Position numbers and translations under genes: made by a program
Assembly: GCA_947502405.1 (NCBI GenBank)
Contig: CANMZT010000001.1
Span: 1 to 64,000 of the forward strand
Direction of reading: 5' to 3'
DNA length: 64,000 nt
Source: an uncultured Algibacter sp.
Lineage (GTDB): Bacteria > Bacteroidota > Bacteroidia > Flavobacteriales > Flavobacteriaceae
The notes under the pieces: model-generated
Database searches by the model: none
What the model was told of the DNA's origin: nothing
The model's input: the letters and a program-made list of their open reading frames with translations, nothing else
Shown: positions 25,294-33,822 of the stretch, piece by piece
How positions within the stretch are numbered: the first letter of the stretch is position 1
Layout of the letters: every line of letters begins with the position of its first letter

Positions 25294-28200
25294 ATGTCAT
25301 CAAACAAGAAATACTGGAAAAGTGTTGAAGAGCTAAACGAAAATAGCTCTATTGTTGAGACGCTAAAACAAAACGAGTTTGTAGCAGAGATTCCTACTGA
25401 TGAATTTTTAGGAGATAAAGATACATTAGAATCAACGTCTACTTCACGTCGCGATTTCTTAAAGTATGTTGGGTTTAGTACAGCTGCTGCATCGTTAGCT
25501 GCTTGTGAGGGGCCAGTAAAAAAATCTATCCCTTACGTAGTTCAACCTACAGAGATTATTCCTGGAGTGGCTAACTACTATGCAACTACTATTGCAAATG
25601 GATTTGATTTTGCAAGTGTTTTGGTAAAAACGCGAGAAGGTCGCCCAATTAAGATTGAGAATAATAATTTGGCATCAACTAACGGCAATGCAAATGCAAG
25701 AGTAAATGCTTCAGTATTAGGATTGTATGATAGTTTAAGAGTTCAAGGGCCTAAAAAAGGTGGGGAATCAATTTCTTGGAGTGATTTTGATGCAGAAACT
25801 ACTGCTAAATTAACTGATATAGCAGCTGCAAATAAAGATATTGTATTGCTTACACAAACCTTTGCTAGTCCATCAACAAGTAAGTTGATTTCAGAATTTA
25901 AAGAGAAATATGGTAATGTACGTCATGTAGTTTATGATGCTGTTTCAGAATCAGCTGCATTAGATGCATATCAAGCTAAATATGGTGAACGCGCACTAGC
26001 AAACTATGATTTTGCTAAAGCAATGACTATCGTTTCTGTTGGAGCAGATTTCTTAGGAGATTGGCAAGGTGGAGGTTTTGATTCTGGGTATTCTAAAAAT
26101 AGAATTCCAGATCATGGTAAAATGTCAAGACACGTTCAGTTTGAGTCTAATATGTCTTTAACTGGTGCTAATGCAGATAAGCGTGTGCCTTTAACACCAT
26201 CTCAACAAAAAATAGCTTTAGCTAAATTACATAGCCAAATAGTTGGCGGTTCTGTTTCAGGGGATTTGCCTGCTCACATTGAAGATGCTATTAAAAAAGC
26301 GGCTTCTCAATTGAAAAAAGCTGGAAGTAAAGCGGTTGTGGTTACTGGAATTCAAGATGTTAATGCGCAAACCGTTGCTTTAGAAATAAATGAAGCTTTA
26401 TCTAGTAAAGCTTTTGATCCAAAAACACCTGTTAAAACAAGACAAGGTAGTGATAAGGCTGTAGCACAATTAGTATCAGATATGAAGTCTGGTAGAGTCG
26501 GGGCTATTATCATGAGTGGTGTTAATCCAATGTACACCCTAGCAAATACAGCTGATTTTGCTGAAGGATTGAAAAAAACAGAATTGTCTGTGGCGTTCTC
26601 AATGAAAGCTGATGAAACGTCTTCACAAACACAATATATTGCAGCGGCACCTCATAATTTAGAATCTTGGGGTGATGTTGAACTTAAAAAAGGACATTAT
26701 GCGTTAACTCAACCAACAATTCGTCCTTTATTTGATACAAGACAATTTCAAGAGGCTCTATTAAAATGGACTGGAAATGATGTTTCTTACCATGACTATA
26801 TTAAAGAAGCTTGGGGTACTGATATTTTAGGTGGAAGCTCATTCAATAAAGCATTACATGATGGCGTATTTGTTGGGACTATTGATGCACAATTAGAGGA
26901 AACTGCCGAGGTTGTTGAAGAAGAAACTACAGCAACACCTTTCGGTAATGCAGCACGCACATTAGCGGCTTCTGCAAAATCTAAAGGCTTAGAGTTAAGC
27001 TTGTACACTAAAGTAGGTATGGGTGATGGACAACAAGCTAATAACCCATGGTTACAAGAGTTTCCTGATCCAATAACCAGAACTTCTTGGGATAACTATT
27101 TAACCATTTCAAAAGCAGATGCAAATGCTATTGGATTAACCAATACACATGTTGCTAATGGTGCTTTAAATGGAAGTTACGCTAATGTAACTGTAAACGG
27201 TGTAACTGTTACTGCGCCAGTAATGATTCAACCAGGACAAGCAAAAGGTTCTGTTGGGTTGGCTTTAGGTTATGGTAGAACAGCTGGCTTAAAAGAAGAA
27301 ATGCAAACTGGTGTAAATGCTTATGCTTTATATCAGGATTTTAATAATGTGCAAAATGTAACTATAGAACCTGCGGCTGGAGAGCACGAATTTGCTTCAG
27401 TTCAGCTTCATAATACGTTAATGGGTCGTGGAGATATCATTAAAGAAACCACTTTAGAGATATTCAACACAAAAGATAAAAAATATTGGAATGCAGTTCC
27501 TGTTGTATCTTTAAATCATGAAGAAACTCCAGTAACGTCTCCAGAAGTTGATTTATGGGATGAATTTGATCGCTCTATTGGGCATCACTTCAACTTATCA
27601 ATCGATTTAAATGCTTGTACAGGTTGTGGGGCTTGTGTTATTGCTTGTCATGCTGAAAATAATGTGCCTGTAGTTGGTAAAACAGAAGTACGTCGTAGTC
27701 GTGATATGCATTGGTTGCGTATTGATAGATATTATTCATCTGAAGAATCTTTTGAAGGTGATAATGAGAAAAAAGATAATATTTCTGGTTTAGGAAGTTC
27801 GTTAAGTGAATTTGGTGAGATGGAAAACGCTTCAGAGAACCCTCAGGTAGCATTCCAGCCAGTAATGTGTCAGCATTGTAATCACGCGCCTTGTGAAACT
27901 GTTTGTCCTGTTGCGGCAACTTCACATGGTCGTCAAGGTCAAAACCATATGGCTTATAACCGTTGTGTAGGTACTAGATATTGTGCAAATAACTGTCCTT
28001 ATAAAGTACGTCGTTTTAACTGGTTCTTATACAATGGAAATGATGAGTTTGATTATTATATGAATGATGACTTAGGACGTATGGTGTTAAATCCAGATGT
28101 GGTAGTGCGCTCACGTGGTGTGATGGAAAAATGTTCTATGTGTATTCAAATGACACAAAAAACAATTCTTGATGCGAAACGTGATGGACGTCAAATTAAA

Positions 28201-28392
28201 GATGGAGAATTCCAAACAGCATGTTCTGCGGCTTGTAGCTCTGGTGCAATGGTATTTGGAGATATCAATGATAAAGAGAGTAAAGTTGCAAAACTTAAAG
28301 AAGATAACCGTATGTATCACTTGTTAGAACACGTAGGAACTAAGCCTAATGTGCAGTATCAAACAAAGGTGAGAAATACAACTGAAGCATAA
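25294..28392 (+). CDS. actB: Alternative complex III subunit ActB, iron-sulfur protein
   Basis: It is a large extracytoplasmic subunit of 1032 residues. A variant Tat signal (STSRRDFLKYVGF, about 48-60) followed by SLAAC gives a likely lipid-anchored start. The N-terminal two thirds resemble molybdopterin oxidoreductases; in this family that domain no longer holds the cofactor. The C-terminal third is a ferredoxin-like domain with four cysteine groups: CTGCGACVIAC (about 773), CQHCNHAPCETVC, CVGTRYCANNC and CSMC...CSAAC. These fit three [4Fe-4S] and one [3Fe-4S] cluster, a wire between quinol site and haems. It follows actA after 71 bp that include CTAATAACTAACAA-like repeats. Confidence 0.94.
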   Translation: MSSNKKYWKSVEELNENSSIVETLKQNEFVAEIPTDEFLGDKDTLESTSTSRRDFLKYVGFSTAAASLAACEGPVKKSIPYVVQPTEIIPGVANYYATTIANGFDFASVLVKTREGRPIKIENNNLASTNGNANARVNASVLGLYDSLRVQGPKKGGESISWSDFDAETTAKLTDIAAANKDIVLLTQTFASPSTSKLISEFKEKYGNVRHVVYDAVSESAALDAYQAKYGERALANYDFAKAMTIVSVGADFLGDWQGGGFDSGYSKNRIPDHGKMSRHVQFESNMSLTGANADKRVPLTPSQQKIALAKLHSQIVGGSVSGDLPAHIEDAIKKAASQLKKAGSKAVVVTGIQDVNAQTVALEINEALSSKAFDPKTPVKTRQGSDKAVAQLVSDMKSGRVGAIIMSGVNPMYTLANTADFAEGLKKTELSVAFSMKADETSSQTQYIAAAPHNLESWGDVELKKGHYALTQPTIRPLFDTRQFQEALLKWTGNDVSYHDYIKEAWGTDILGGSSFNKALHDGVFVGTIDAQLEETAEVVEEETTATPFGNAARTLAASAKSKGLELSLYTKVGMGDGQQANNPWLQEFPDPITRTSWDNYLTISKADANAIGLTNTHVANGALNGSYANVTVNGVTVTAPVMIQPGQAKGSVGLALGYGRTAGLKEEMQTGVNAYALYQDFNNVQNVTIEPAAGEHEFASVQLHNTLMGRGDIIKETTLEIFNTKDKKYWNAVPVVSLNHEETPVTSPEVDLWDEFDRSIGHHFNLSIDLNACTGCGACVIACHAENNVPVVGKTEVRRSRDMHWLRIDRYYSSEESFEGDNEKKDNISGLGSSLSEFGEMENASENPQVAFQPVMCQHCNHAPCETVCPVAATSHGRQGQNHMAYNRCVGTRYCANNCPYKVRRFNWFLYNGNDEFDYYMNDDLGRMVLNPDVVVRSRGVMEKCSMCIQMTQKTILDAKRDGRQIKDGEFQTACSAACSSGAMVFGDINDKESKVAKLKEDNRMYHLLEHVGTKPNVQYQTKVRNTTEA

Positions 28393-28420
28393 ATCTAATT
28401 AAAGAATCAATTATATAATT

Positions 28421-30160
28421 ATGGCGTCTCATTACGAAGCACCTATTAGAAGACCTTTAGTTACAGGTGAAAAATCATACCACGATGTTACTGTGGATGT
28501 GGCTAAACCTGTAGAAGGAAAAGCAAATAAACAATGGTGGATAGTTTTTGGTATCTCTCTTGCAGCTTTTCTTTGGGGAATTGGATGTATTTTATATACC
28601 ATATCAACAGGTATTGGAACTTGGGGTTTAAATAAAACCGTAGGTTGGGCTTGGGATATTACAAATTTCGTTTGGTGGGTAGGTATCGGTCACGCAGGAA
28701 CACTTATTTCTGCGGTACTTTTATTATTCCGTCAAAAATGGAGAATGGCAATTAACCGTTCTGCGGAAGCTATGACGATTTTCTCTGTAGTTCAAGCAGG
28801 TTTGTTCCCTATTATTCACATGGGTCGACCATGGTTAGGCTATTGGGTATTACCAATTCCAAATCAATTTGGATCGTTATGGGTAAATTTTAACTCGCCT
28901 TTACTTTGGGATGTATTTGCAATTTCAACATATTTATCAGTGTCCTTAGTATTCTGGTGGACAGGCTTATTACCAGATTTTGCTATGTTACGTGACAGAG
29001 CCATTAAACCTTTCCAAAAGAAAATATATTCATTATTAAGTTTCGGTTGGTCAGGTCGTGCTAAAGATTGGCAACGTTTTGAAGAAGTATCTTTGGTACT
29101 TGCTGGTTTAGCAACACCATTAGTACTTTCCGTACATACTATCGTATCTTTTGACTTCGCAACATCAGTTATACCAGGTTGGCATACTACTATATTTCCA
29201 CCATACTTTGTTGCTGGTGCCGTATTCTCAGGATTCGCCATGGTAAATACATTGCTTATCATCATGAGAAAAGTATGTAACCTTGAAGATTATATTACAG
29301 TACAGCACATCGAACTAATGAACATTGTAATCATGATTACAGGTTCTATTGTAGGTGTGGCTTACATTACTGAGTTATTTATAGCATGGTATTCAGGTGT
29401 GGAGTATGAGCAATATGCATTCTTAAACAGAGCAACAGGACCTTATTGGTGGGCATATTGGGCGATGATGACCTGTAACGTATTCTCTCCACAATTTATG
29501 TGGTTTAAGAAATTAAGAACGAGTATTATGTTCTCTTTCTTTATATCAATTGTAGTAAATATTGGTATGTGGTTTGAGCGTTTTGTAATCATTGTAACCT
29601 CATTACACAGAGATTATTTACCATCATCATGGACAATGTTCTCACCAACGTTTGTTGATATTGGAATTTTCATCGGAACAATAGGATTCTTCTTTGTATT
29701 ATTTTTATTATACTCAAGAACGTTCCCTGTTATCGCTCAAGCGGAAGTAAAAACAATTTTGAAATCTTCTGGTGAACGTTATAAAAACATCAGAGAAAGA
29801 GGTGATAGTTTAGTAGGAACAGGTGCTGATGCTAGAACATCTGGTTCAGTAGCTCATGTAATTGCAACGGAGCCAGAACCAACAGTTATAAAAGGAGATA
29901 AATCTGAAATGACTAATTCTTTACTCGAAAGCATTGGTACTTTTGATGCCTCTACGCAAACTGCTGATGATTTAAAGAAAATCAGTGGTGTAGGTCCAAA
30001 AATGGAACAAGTATTAAACAGTATTGGTATTTATACCTTCCTTCAGGTAAGTAAAATGACCAAAAAAGAATATGATTTGTTAGATTCAATTACAGGTTCT
30101 TTCCCTGGAAGAGCAGAACGCGATGATTGGTCTGGGCAAGCTAAAAAATTAATAAATTAA
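28421..30160 (+). CDS. actC: Alternative complex III subunit ActC (NrfD/PsrC family) with C-terminal HhH domain
   Basis: It is a ten-helix NrfD-like membrane subunit that carries the quinol site. HDVTVDVAKPVEGKANKQWW leads into the first helices. WWVGIGHAGTLISAVLLLFRQ holds the family His, and IIHMGRPWLGYWVLPIPNQFG follows. The membrane part ends near residue 450. The remaining tail is unusual: a linker, then about 515-579 with DDLKKISGVGPKMEQVLNSIG and YTFLQVSKMTKKEYDLLDSI. This is a helix-hairpin-helix module of the kind normally seen in nucleic-acid or ribosomal proteins. Length is 579, against about 460-480 for plain ActC. It is 28 bp after actB and 9 bp before actD. Confidence 0.94.
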   Translation: MASHYEAPIRRPLVTGEKSYHDVTVDVAKPVEGKANKQWWIVFGISLAAFLWGIGCILYTISTGIGTWGLNKTVGWAWDITNFVWWVGIGHAGTLISAVLLLFRQKWRMAINRSAEAMTIFSVVQAGLFPIIHMGRPWLGYWVLPIPNQFGSLWVNFNSPLLWDVFAISTYLSVSLVFWWTGLLPDFAMLRDRAIKPFQKKIYSLLSFGWSGRAKDWQRFEEVSLVLAGLATPLVLSVHTIVSFDFATSVIPGWHTTIFPPYFVAGAVFSGFAMVNTLLIIMRKVCNLEDYITVQHIELMNIVIMITGSIVGVAYITELFIAWYSGVEYEQYAFLNRATGPYWWAYWAMMTCNVFSPQFMWFKKLRTSIMFSFFISIVVNIGMWFERFVIIVTSLHRDYLPSSWTMFSPTFVDIGIFIGTIGFFFVLFLLYSRTFPVIAQAEVKTILKSSGERYKNIRERGDSLVGTGADARTSGSVAHVIATEPEPTVIKGDKSEMTNSLLESIGTFDASTQTADDLKKISGVGPKMEQVLNSIGIYTFLQVSKMTKKEYDLLDSITGSFPGRAERDDWSGQAKKLIN

Positions 30161-30169
30161 ATATAGTCA

Positions 30170-30700
30170 ATGGAAGCTTCAAAAGTTATTCACGCTATTT
30201 ATACCGATGATGATATTTTAATGTCGGCCGTTAAAAAGGTTAAGGCAGAGAGACATCACATTGAAGAGATATATACCCCATTTCCAGTTCACGGGCTAGA
30301 CAAAGCTATGGGATTAGCACCAACTCGTATTGCAATTACTGCATTTATGTACGGATTAGTTGGTTTAACCGTAGCAATAGTCATGATGAATTTCATCATG
30401 ATTGAAGACTGGCCACAAAATATTGGCGGAAAACCAAGCTTTAGTTACTTGGAAAATATGCCAGCTTTTGTTCCGATTATGTTTGAGTTGACCGTATTCT
30501 TTGCAGCCCACTTAATGGTAATTACATTTTACTTACGTAGTAGAATGTGGCCTTTTAAGAATGCTGAAAACCCTGATCCTAGAACAACTGACGATCATTT
30601 CTTAATGGAAATAGCAGTGCATGGAAATGAAGGAGAATTAGAAAGCTTACTTAAAGAAACAGGAGCAGTTGAAATTAATTTAGTTGATAAAGCCCATTAA
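30170..30700 (+). CDS. actD: Alternative complex III subunit ActD (DUF3341)
   Basis: It is a 176-residue subunit with a soluble N-terminal half (VIHAIYTDDDILMSAVKKV, HIEEIYTPFPVHGLDKAMGL) and two membrane helices (about 63-85 and 105-125). These pack against ActC in known complexes. FELTVFFAAHLMVITFYLRSR is typical of DUF3341. The C-terminus is acidic (DDHFLMEIAVHGNEGELESLL). Its end lies only 7 bp before the actE ATG, so translation is probably coupled. Confidence 0.93.
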   Translation: MEASKVIHAIYTDDDILMSAVKKVKAERHHIEEIYTPFPVHGLDKAMGLAPTRIAITAFMYGLVGLTVAIVMMNFIMIEDWPQNIGGKPSFSYLENMPAFVPIMFELTVFFAAHLMVITFYLRSRMWPFKNAENPDPRTTDDHFLMEIAVHGNEGELESLLKETGAVEINLVDKAH

Positions 30701-30707
30701 TATAAAT

Positions 30708-31310
30708 ATGAAAAGCTTAATTAAAATATTAGCAATAGCAGTTATTTTAGTGTCTGTATCATGTAAAAAAGATACAGCACCAAATTATCAATTCATGCCA
30801 AATATGTATGAATCTGTTGGATATGAAACTTATGGAGAAGCTGCATTTCCTAATGGAATTGAAGCGCAAGTTCCTGCAGAAGGCTCCATTCCCAGAGGTT
30901 TTGTTCCTTTTGATATAGAAAATTCTACTGCAGGATATGATTTAGCAAAAGCGACATTAAAAAGTCCTCTAGCTCCAGCGATACCTCTAACTGCTGATAT
31001 TTCTGAAGAAGAAAGAAATGCTAATGAGTATAGAGTGGATTATGAAAAAGCTGGACCATTATACACTATTTATTGTGCTATATGCCATGGAGTAAAAGGG
31101 GACGGAAAAGGAAAATTGGTTCAACGTGAAAAAATATTAGGGATTCCTAGTTATGCTGATGCAGGAAGAGCCATAAATGAAGGTAGTATTTACCATACTA
31201 TTTATTATGGTAAAAATGCAATGGGTTCTTATGCTAACCAATTAAATGAAGAAGAGCGCTGGCAAGTGGTTGCTTACGTTTTAAAGTTGAAAGCCGATTT
31301 AGAAAAGTAA
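30708..31310 (+). CDS. actE: Alternative complex III subunit ActE, monohaem cytochrome c lipoprotein
   Basis: The ATG at 30708 gives a classical lipoprotein start (MKSLIKILAIAVILVSVSC). The upstream in-frame TTG at 30684 would overlap actD and spoil the signal. One haem site is present: YTIYCAICHGVKGDGKGK at about residues 122-140, with a likely axial Met in GKNAMGSYANQL and the usual final helix ERWQVVAYVLKL. The protein carries electrons from the complex core towards cytochrome oxidase on the outer face of the inner membrane. It is 200 residues long, with normal family spacing. Confidence 0.93.
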   Translation: MKSLIKILAIAVILVSVSCKKDTAPNYQFMPNMYESVGYETYGEAAFPNGIEAQVPAEGSIPRGFVPFDIENSTAGYDLAKATLKSPLAPAIPLTADISEEERNANEYRVDYEKAGPLYTIYCAICHGVKGDGKGKLVQREKILGIPSYADAGRAINEGSIYHTIYYGKNAMGSYANQLNEEERWQVVAYVLKLKADLEK

Positions 31311-31332
31311 GATTGATAAGATTATTATAGAT

Positions 31333-32691
31333 ATGTATACATTTTCAAATAAATTAAAGACATTTTCTTTCATTCTGATGATTTTAGGAGCATTAGGAGT
31401 TGGATATGGTTTTATGACATCTCATAAATCTTTTGAAGAAGTTGAACACTTACTTGCAGAAGAATCTCATCATGGTGGTGGACATGGAGAAGAAGCTGCT
31501 CATGCAGAAGCTAGTCATGGTGCACATGCAGCAGTCGAAAGCCATAGGAGTGATGCACAACACACAGAAGTCGACGAACACGCAAAACACATAAAGCACG
31601 TTCAGCATCAAATAGCAAACAGACCATGGTCTGCATTGTATGTAGCTGCTTTTTTCTTTATGATGATTGCTTTAGGCGTATTAGCATTTTATGCTATTCA
31701 AATCGCATCTCAAGCTGGTTGGTCTCCTGTATTATTTAGAGTTATGGAAGGGATTACAGCTTATTTATTACCTGGAGCGCTAATAGTTTTGGCTATTGCA
31801 GTAGCTTCAGGAACCATAGGGCATTACAATCTATTTATATGGATGGATCCTGATGTTGTTGCTCACGATAAATTAATTCAAGGTAAATCAGGATGGTTAA
31901 ACATTACAGGGTTTGCCATTAGGGGTTTAATTTTTATTGCTGGGTGGTGTTTATACCGTCATTTTTCTAGAAAGTTTTCCATTGCTCAAGATACTGCAGA
32001 AGATAAAAGTAACTTTAAAAAGTCTTTCAGAATTTCAGCAGCTTTCTTAGTATTCTTTATCTATACAGAGTCTATGATGTCTTGGGATTGGATTATGAGT
32101 GTTGATCCTCACTGGTTCTCTACCTTATTTGGTTGGTATGTTTTCGCTAGTATGTTTGTAAGTGGTATTACTGTTATTGCTTTAATTTCAATCTACTTAA
32201 AATCTAGAGGACATTTAGATTTTGTAAACGAAAACCATTTACATGATGTAGCTAAGTTTATGTTTGCATTCAGTATTTTCTGGACATATTTATGGTTTTC
32301 ACAATTCATGTTAATCTGGTACTCAAATATTCCAGAAGAGGTAACTTATTTTGTTACACGTTTCCAAGATTATCAGTTACCATTTATAGGAATGGTAGTT
32401 TTAAACTTTGTATTTCCAATTTTAATGTTGATGAATGCAGATTACAAACGTATTCCTTGGTTTGTGGTTATGACAGGAATAGTGATTCTGTTTGGTCATT
32501 ACATAGATATTTTCAATATGATTATGCCTGCAACTGTTGGTGATAGATGGTTTATAGGAATACCTGAAATAAGTTCAATATTGCTTTTCGCGGGGTTATT
32601 CATATTTGTAGTATTTACAGCTTTAACAAAAGCACCATTACTTGTAAAAGGCTATCCTTTTAGAAAAGAAAGCGAAGAATTTCATTATTAA
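31333..32691 (+). CDS. actF: Alternative complex III subunit ActF (quinol:cytochrome c oxidoreductase)
   Basis: It is the second NrfD-like ten-helix membrane subunit, paralogous to ActC, and completes the membrane core. After the first helix (FSFILMILGALGVGYGFM) there is a strikingly His-rich loop (about 36-92, more than fifteen His, e.g. ESHHGGGHGEEAAHAEASHG). The helices follow with WSALYVAAFFFMMIALGVLAF, SMMSWDWIMSVDPHWFSTLFGWY (a family hallmark) and FNMIMPATVGDRW. Whether the His loop binds a metal is not known. It is 452 residues long and is followed at 30 bp by coxB. Confidence 0.93.
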   Translation: MYTFSNKLKTFSFILMILGALGVGYGFMTSHKSFEEVEHLLAEESHHGGGHGEEAAHAEASHGAHAAVESHRSDAQHTEVDEHAKHIKHVQHQIANRPWSALYVAAFFFMMIALGVLAFYAIQIASQAGWSPVLFRVMEGITAYLLPGALIVLAIAVASGTIGHYNLFIWMDPDVVAHDKLIQGKSGWLNITGFAIRGLIFIAGWCLYRHFSRKFSIAQDTAEDKSNFKKSFRISAAFLVFFIYTESMMSWDWIMSVDPHWFSTLFGWYVFASMFVSGITVIALISIYLKSRGHLDFVNENHLHDVAKFMFAFSIFWTYLWFSQFMLIWYSNIPEEVTYFVTRFQDYQLPFIGMVVLNFVFPILMLMNADYKRIPWFVVMTGIVILFGHYIDIFNMIMPATVGDRWFIGIPEISSILLFAGLFIFVVFTALTKAPLLVKGYPFRKESEEFHY

Positions 32692-32721
32692 TAAGATTTT
32701 AAATAAAGACGAACGATACCA

Positions 32722-33795
32722 ATGACTGCTTTATTAACAATTATAGTTTTAGTTTTTATCCTTATTGCCATTTGGCAAATGGTTAAGATTTTCGATTTGG
32801 CTCAAGCTAAAAACGAAAGTACAACCTCTGGTGTTGCTACTGACAAGGACAATACCATAAATGGTTATTTAATGATGGGCTTTTTGGCATTCATCTATGT
32901 TATAACTATTGTGAGCTTTGTAAAGTGGGGCGACTTACCTTTAATGTCTAACTCAGCTTCTGAACACGGTCCTACCATTGATAATCTGATGATTATTTCT
33001 ATGGTAATAATTTTCTTTGTTCAAACAGTTACACAATTCTTACTACATTATTTTGCTTATAAATACAAAGGAGAAAAAGGTAAAAAAGCTTTATTCTTTG
33101 CTGATAATAATAAGTTAGAAGCTATATGGACTATTATACCCGTTATTGTTCTGGCTGGCTTAATTATTTATGGATTGAGTACTTGGATTAATATTATGGG
33201 GGTAGATGAAAGTGATGACCCTCTTATAGTTGAATTATATGCGCAACAGTTTAACTGGAAAGCTAGATATGGTGGTGCGGACAACACTCTAGGTAAAGCT
33301 AATGTTCGTTTAATTGATATAGACCGTGCTAACATTTTAGGTTTGGATGAATCTGATCCTAACGCTCAAGATGATATTATCACTACAGAATTGCATTTAC
33401 CTGTTGGAAGACCTGTGTTATTCAAGATGCGTTCTCAAGATGTTTTACACTCAGCATATATGCCTCATTTTAGAGCACAAATGAACTGTGTTCCAGGTAT
33501 GATTACTCAATTTGGTTTTACACCAACGGTTACTACTGCTGAAATGCGTCAAACACCACAGATGATAGAAAAGATTCAAAATATAAATAATATTAGAGTT
33601 GAGAAGAGTAAAAAACTAGTAGCTAAAGGAGAAGATGCTTTAGAACGTTACGAGTTTGATTACTTATTATTATGTAATAAGATTTGTGGAAAATCTCACT
33701 ACAACATGCAAATGAAGATTGTGGTTGAAACACAAGAAGAATATGACGCTTGGATTGCAGAACAAAAAGAATTCAAGAACTCTCTAGTAAACTAA
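32722..33795 (+). CDS. coxB: Cytochrome c oxidase subunit II
   Basis: It is the copper A subunit of the terminal oxidase. An N-terminal membrane segment (LLTIIVLVFILIAIWQMV) is followed by a second and third hydrophobic region (MMGFLAFIYVITIVSFV and IWTIIPVIVLAGLIIYG). Subunit II usually has two membrane helices, so the first segment is extra or a signal. The CuA site is complete: DVLHSAYMPHF (His), then CNKICGKSHYNMQM at about residue 317 (two Cys, His, Met). LYAQQFNWKARYGG is the aromatic patch that accepts electrons. It is placed right after the ActF gene and 27 bp before coxA, supporting a complex III-oxidase supercomplex. Confidence 0.95.
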   Translation: MTALLTIIVLVFILIAIWQMVKIFDLAQAKNESTTSGVATDKDNTINGYLMMGFLAFIYVITIVSFVKWGDLPLMSNSASEHGPTIDNLMIISMVIIFFVQTVTQFLLHYFAYKYKGEKGKKALFFADNNKLEAIWTIIPVIVLAGLIIYGLSTWINIMGVDESDDPLIVELYAQQFNWKARYGGADNTLGKANVRLIDIDRANILGLDESDPNAQDDIITTELHLPVGRPVLFKMRSQDVLHSAYMPHFRAQMNCVPGMITQFGFTPTVTTAEMRQTPQMIEKIQNINNIRVEKSKKLVAKGEDALERYEFDYLLLCNKICGKSHYNMQMKIVVETQEEYDAWIAEQKEFKNSLVN

Positions 33796-33822
33796 TTTAA
33801 AAAGAAAAAACGATATAAGATT

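Noticed and set aside
25294-28392. Possibility that actB is a catalytic molybdopterin enzyme
   Set aside because: Its place in actABCDEF and the split Tat-signal, Mo-domain-like and Fe-S layout match ActB, in which the Mo domain carries no cofactor.
30684-30707. Earlier TTG start for actE overlapping actD
   Set aside because: It would put charged and polar residues in front of a clean lipoprotein signal. The ATG at 30708 is better.
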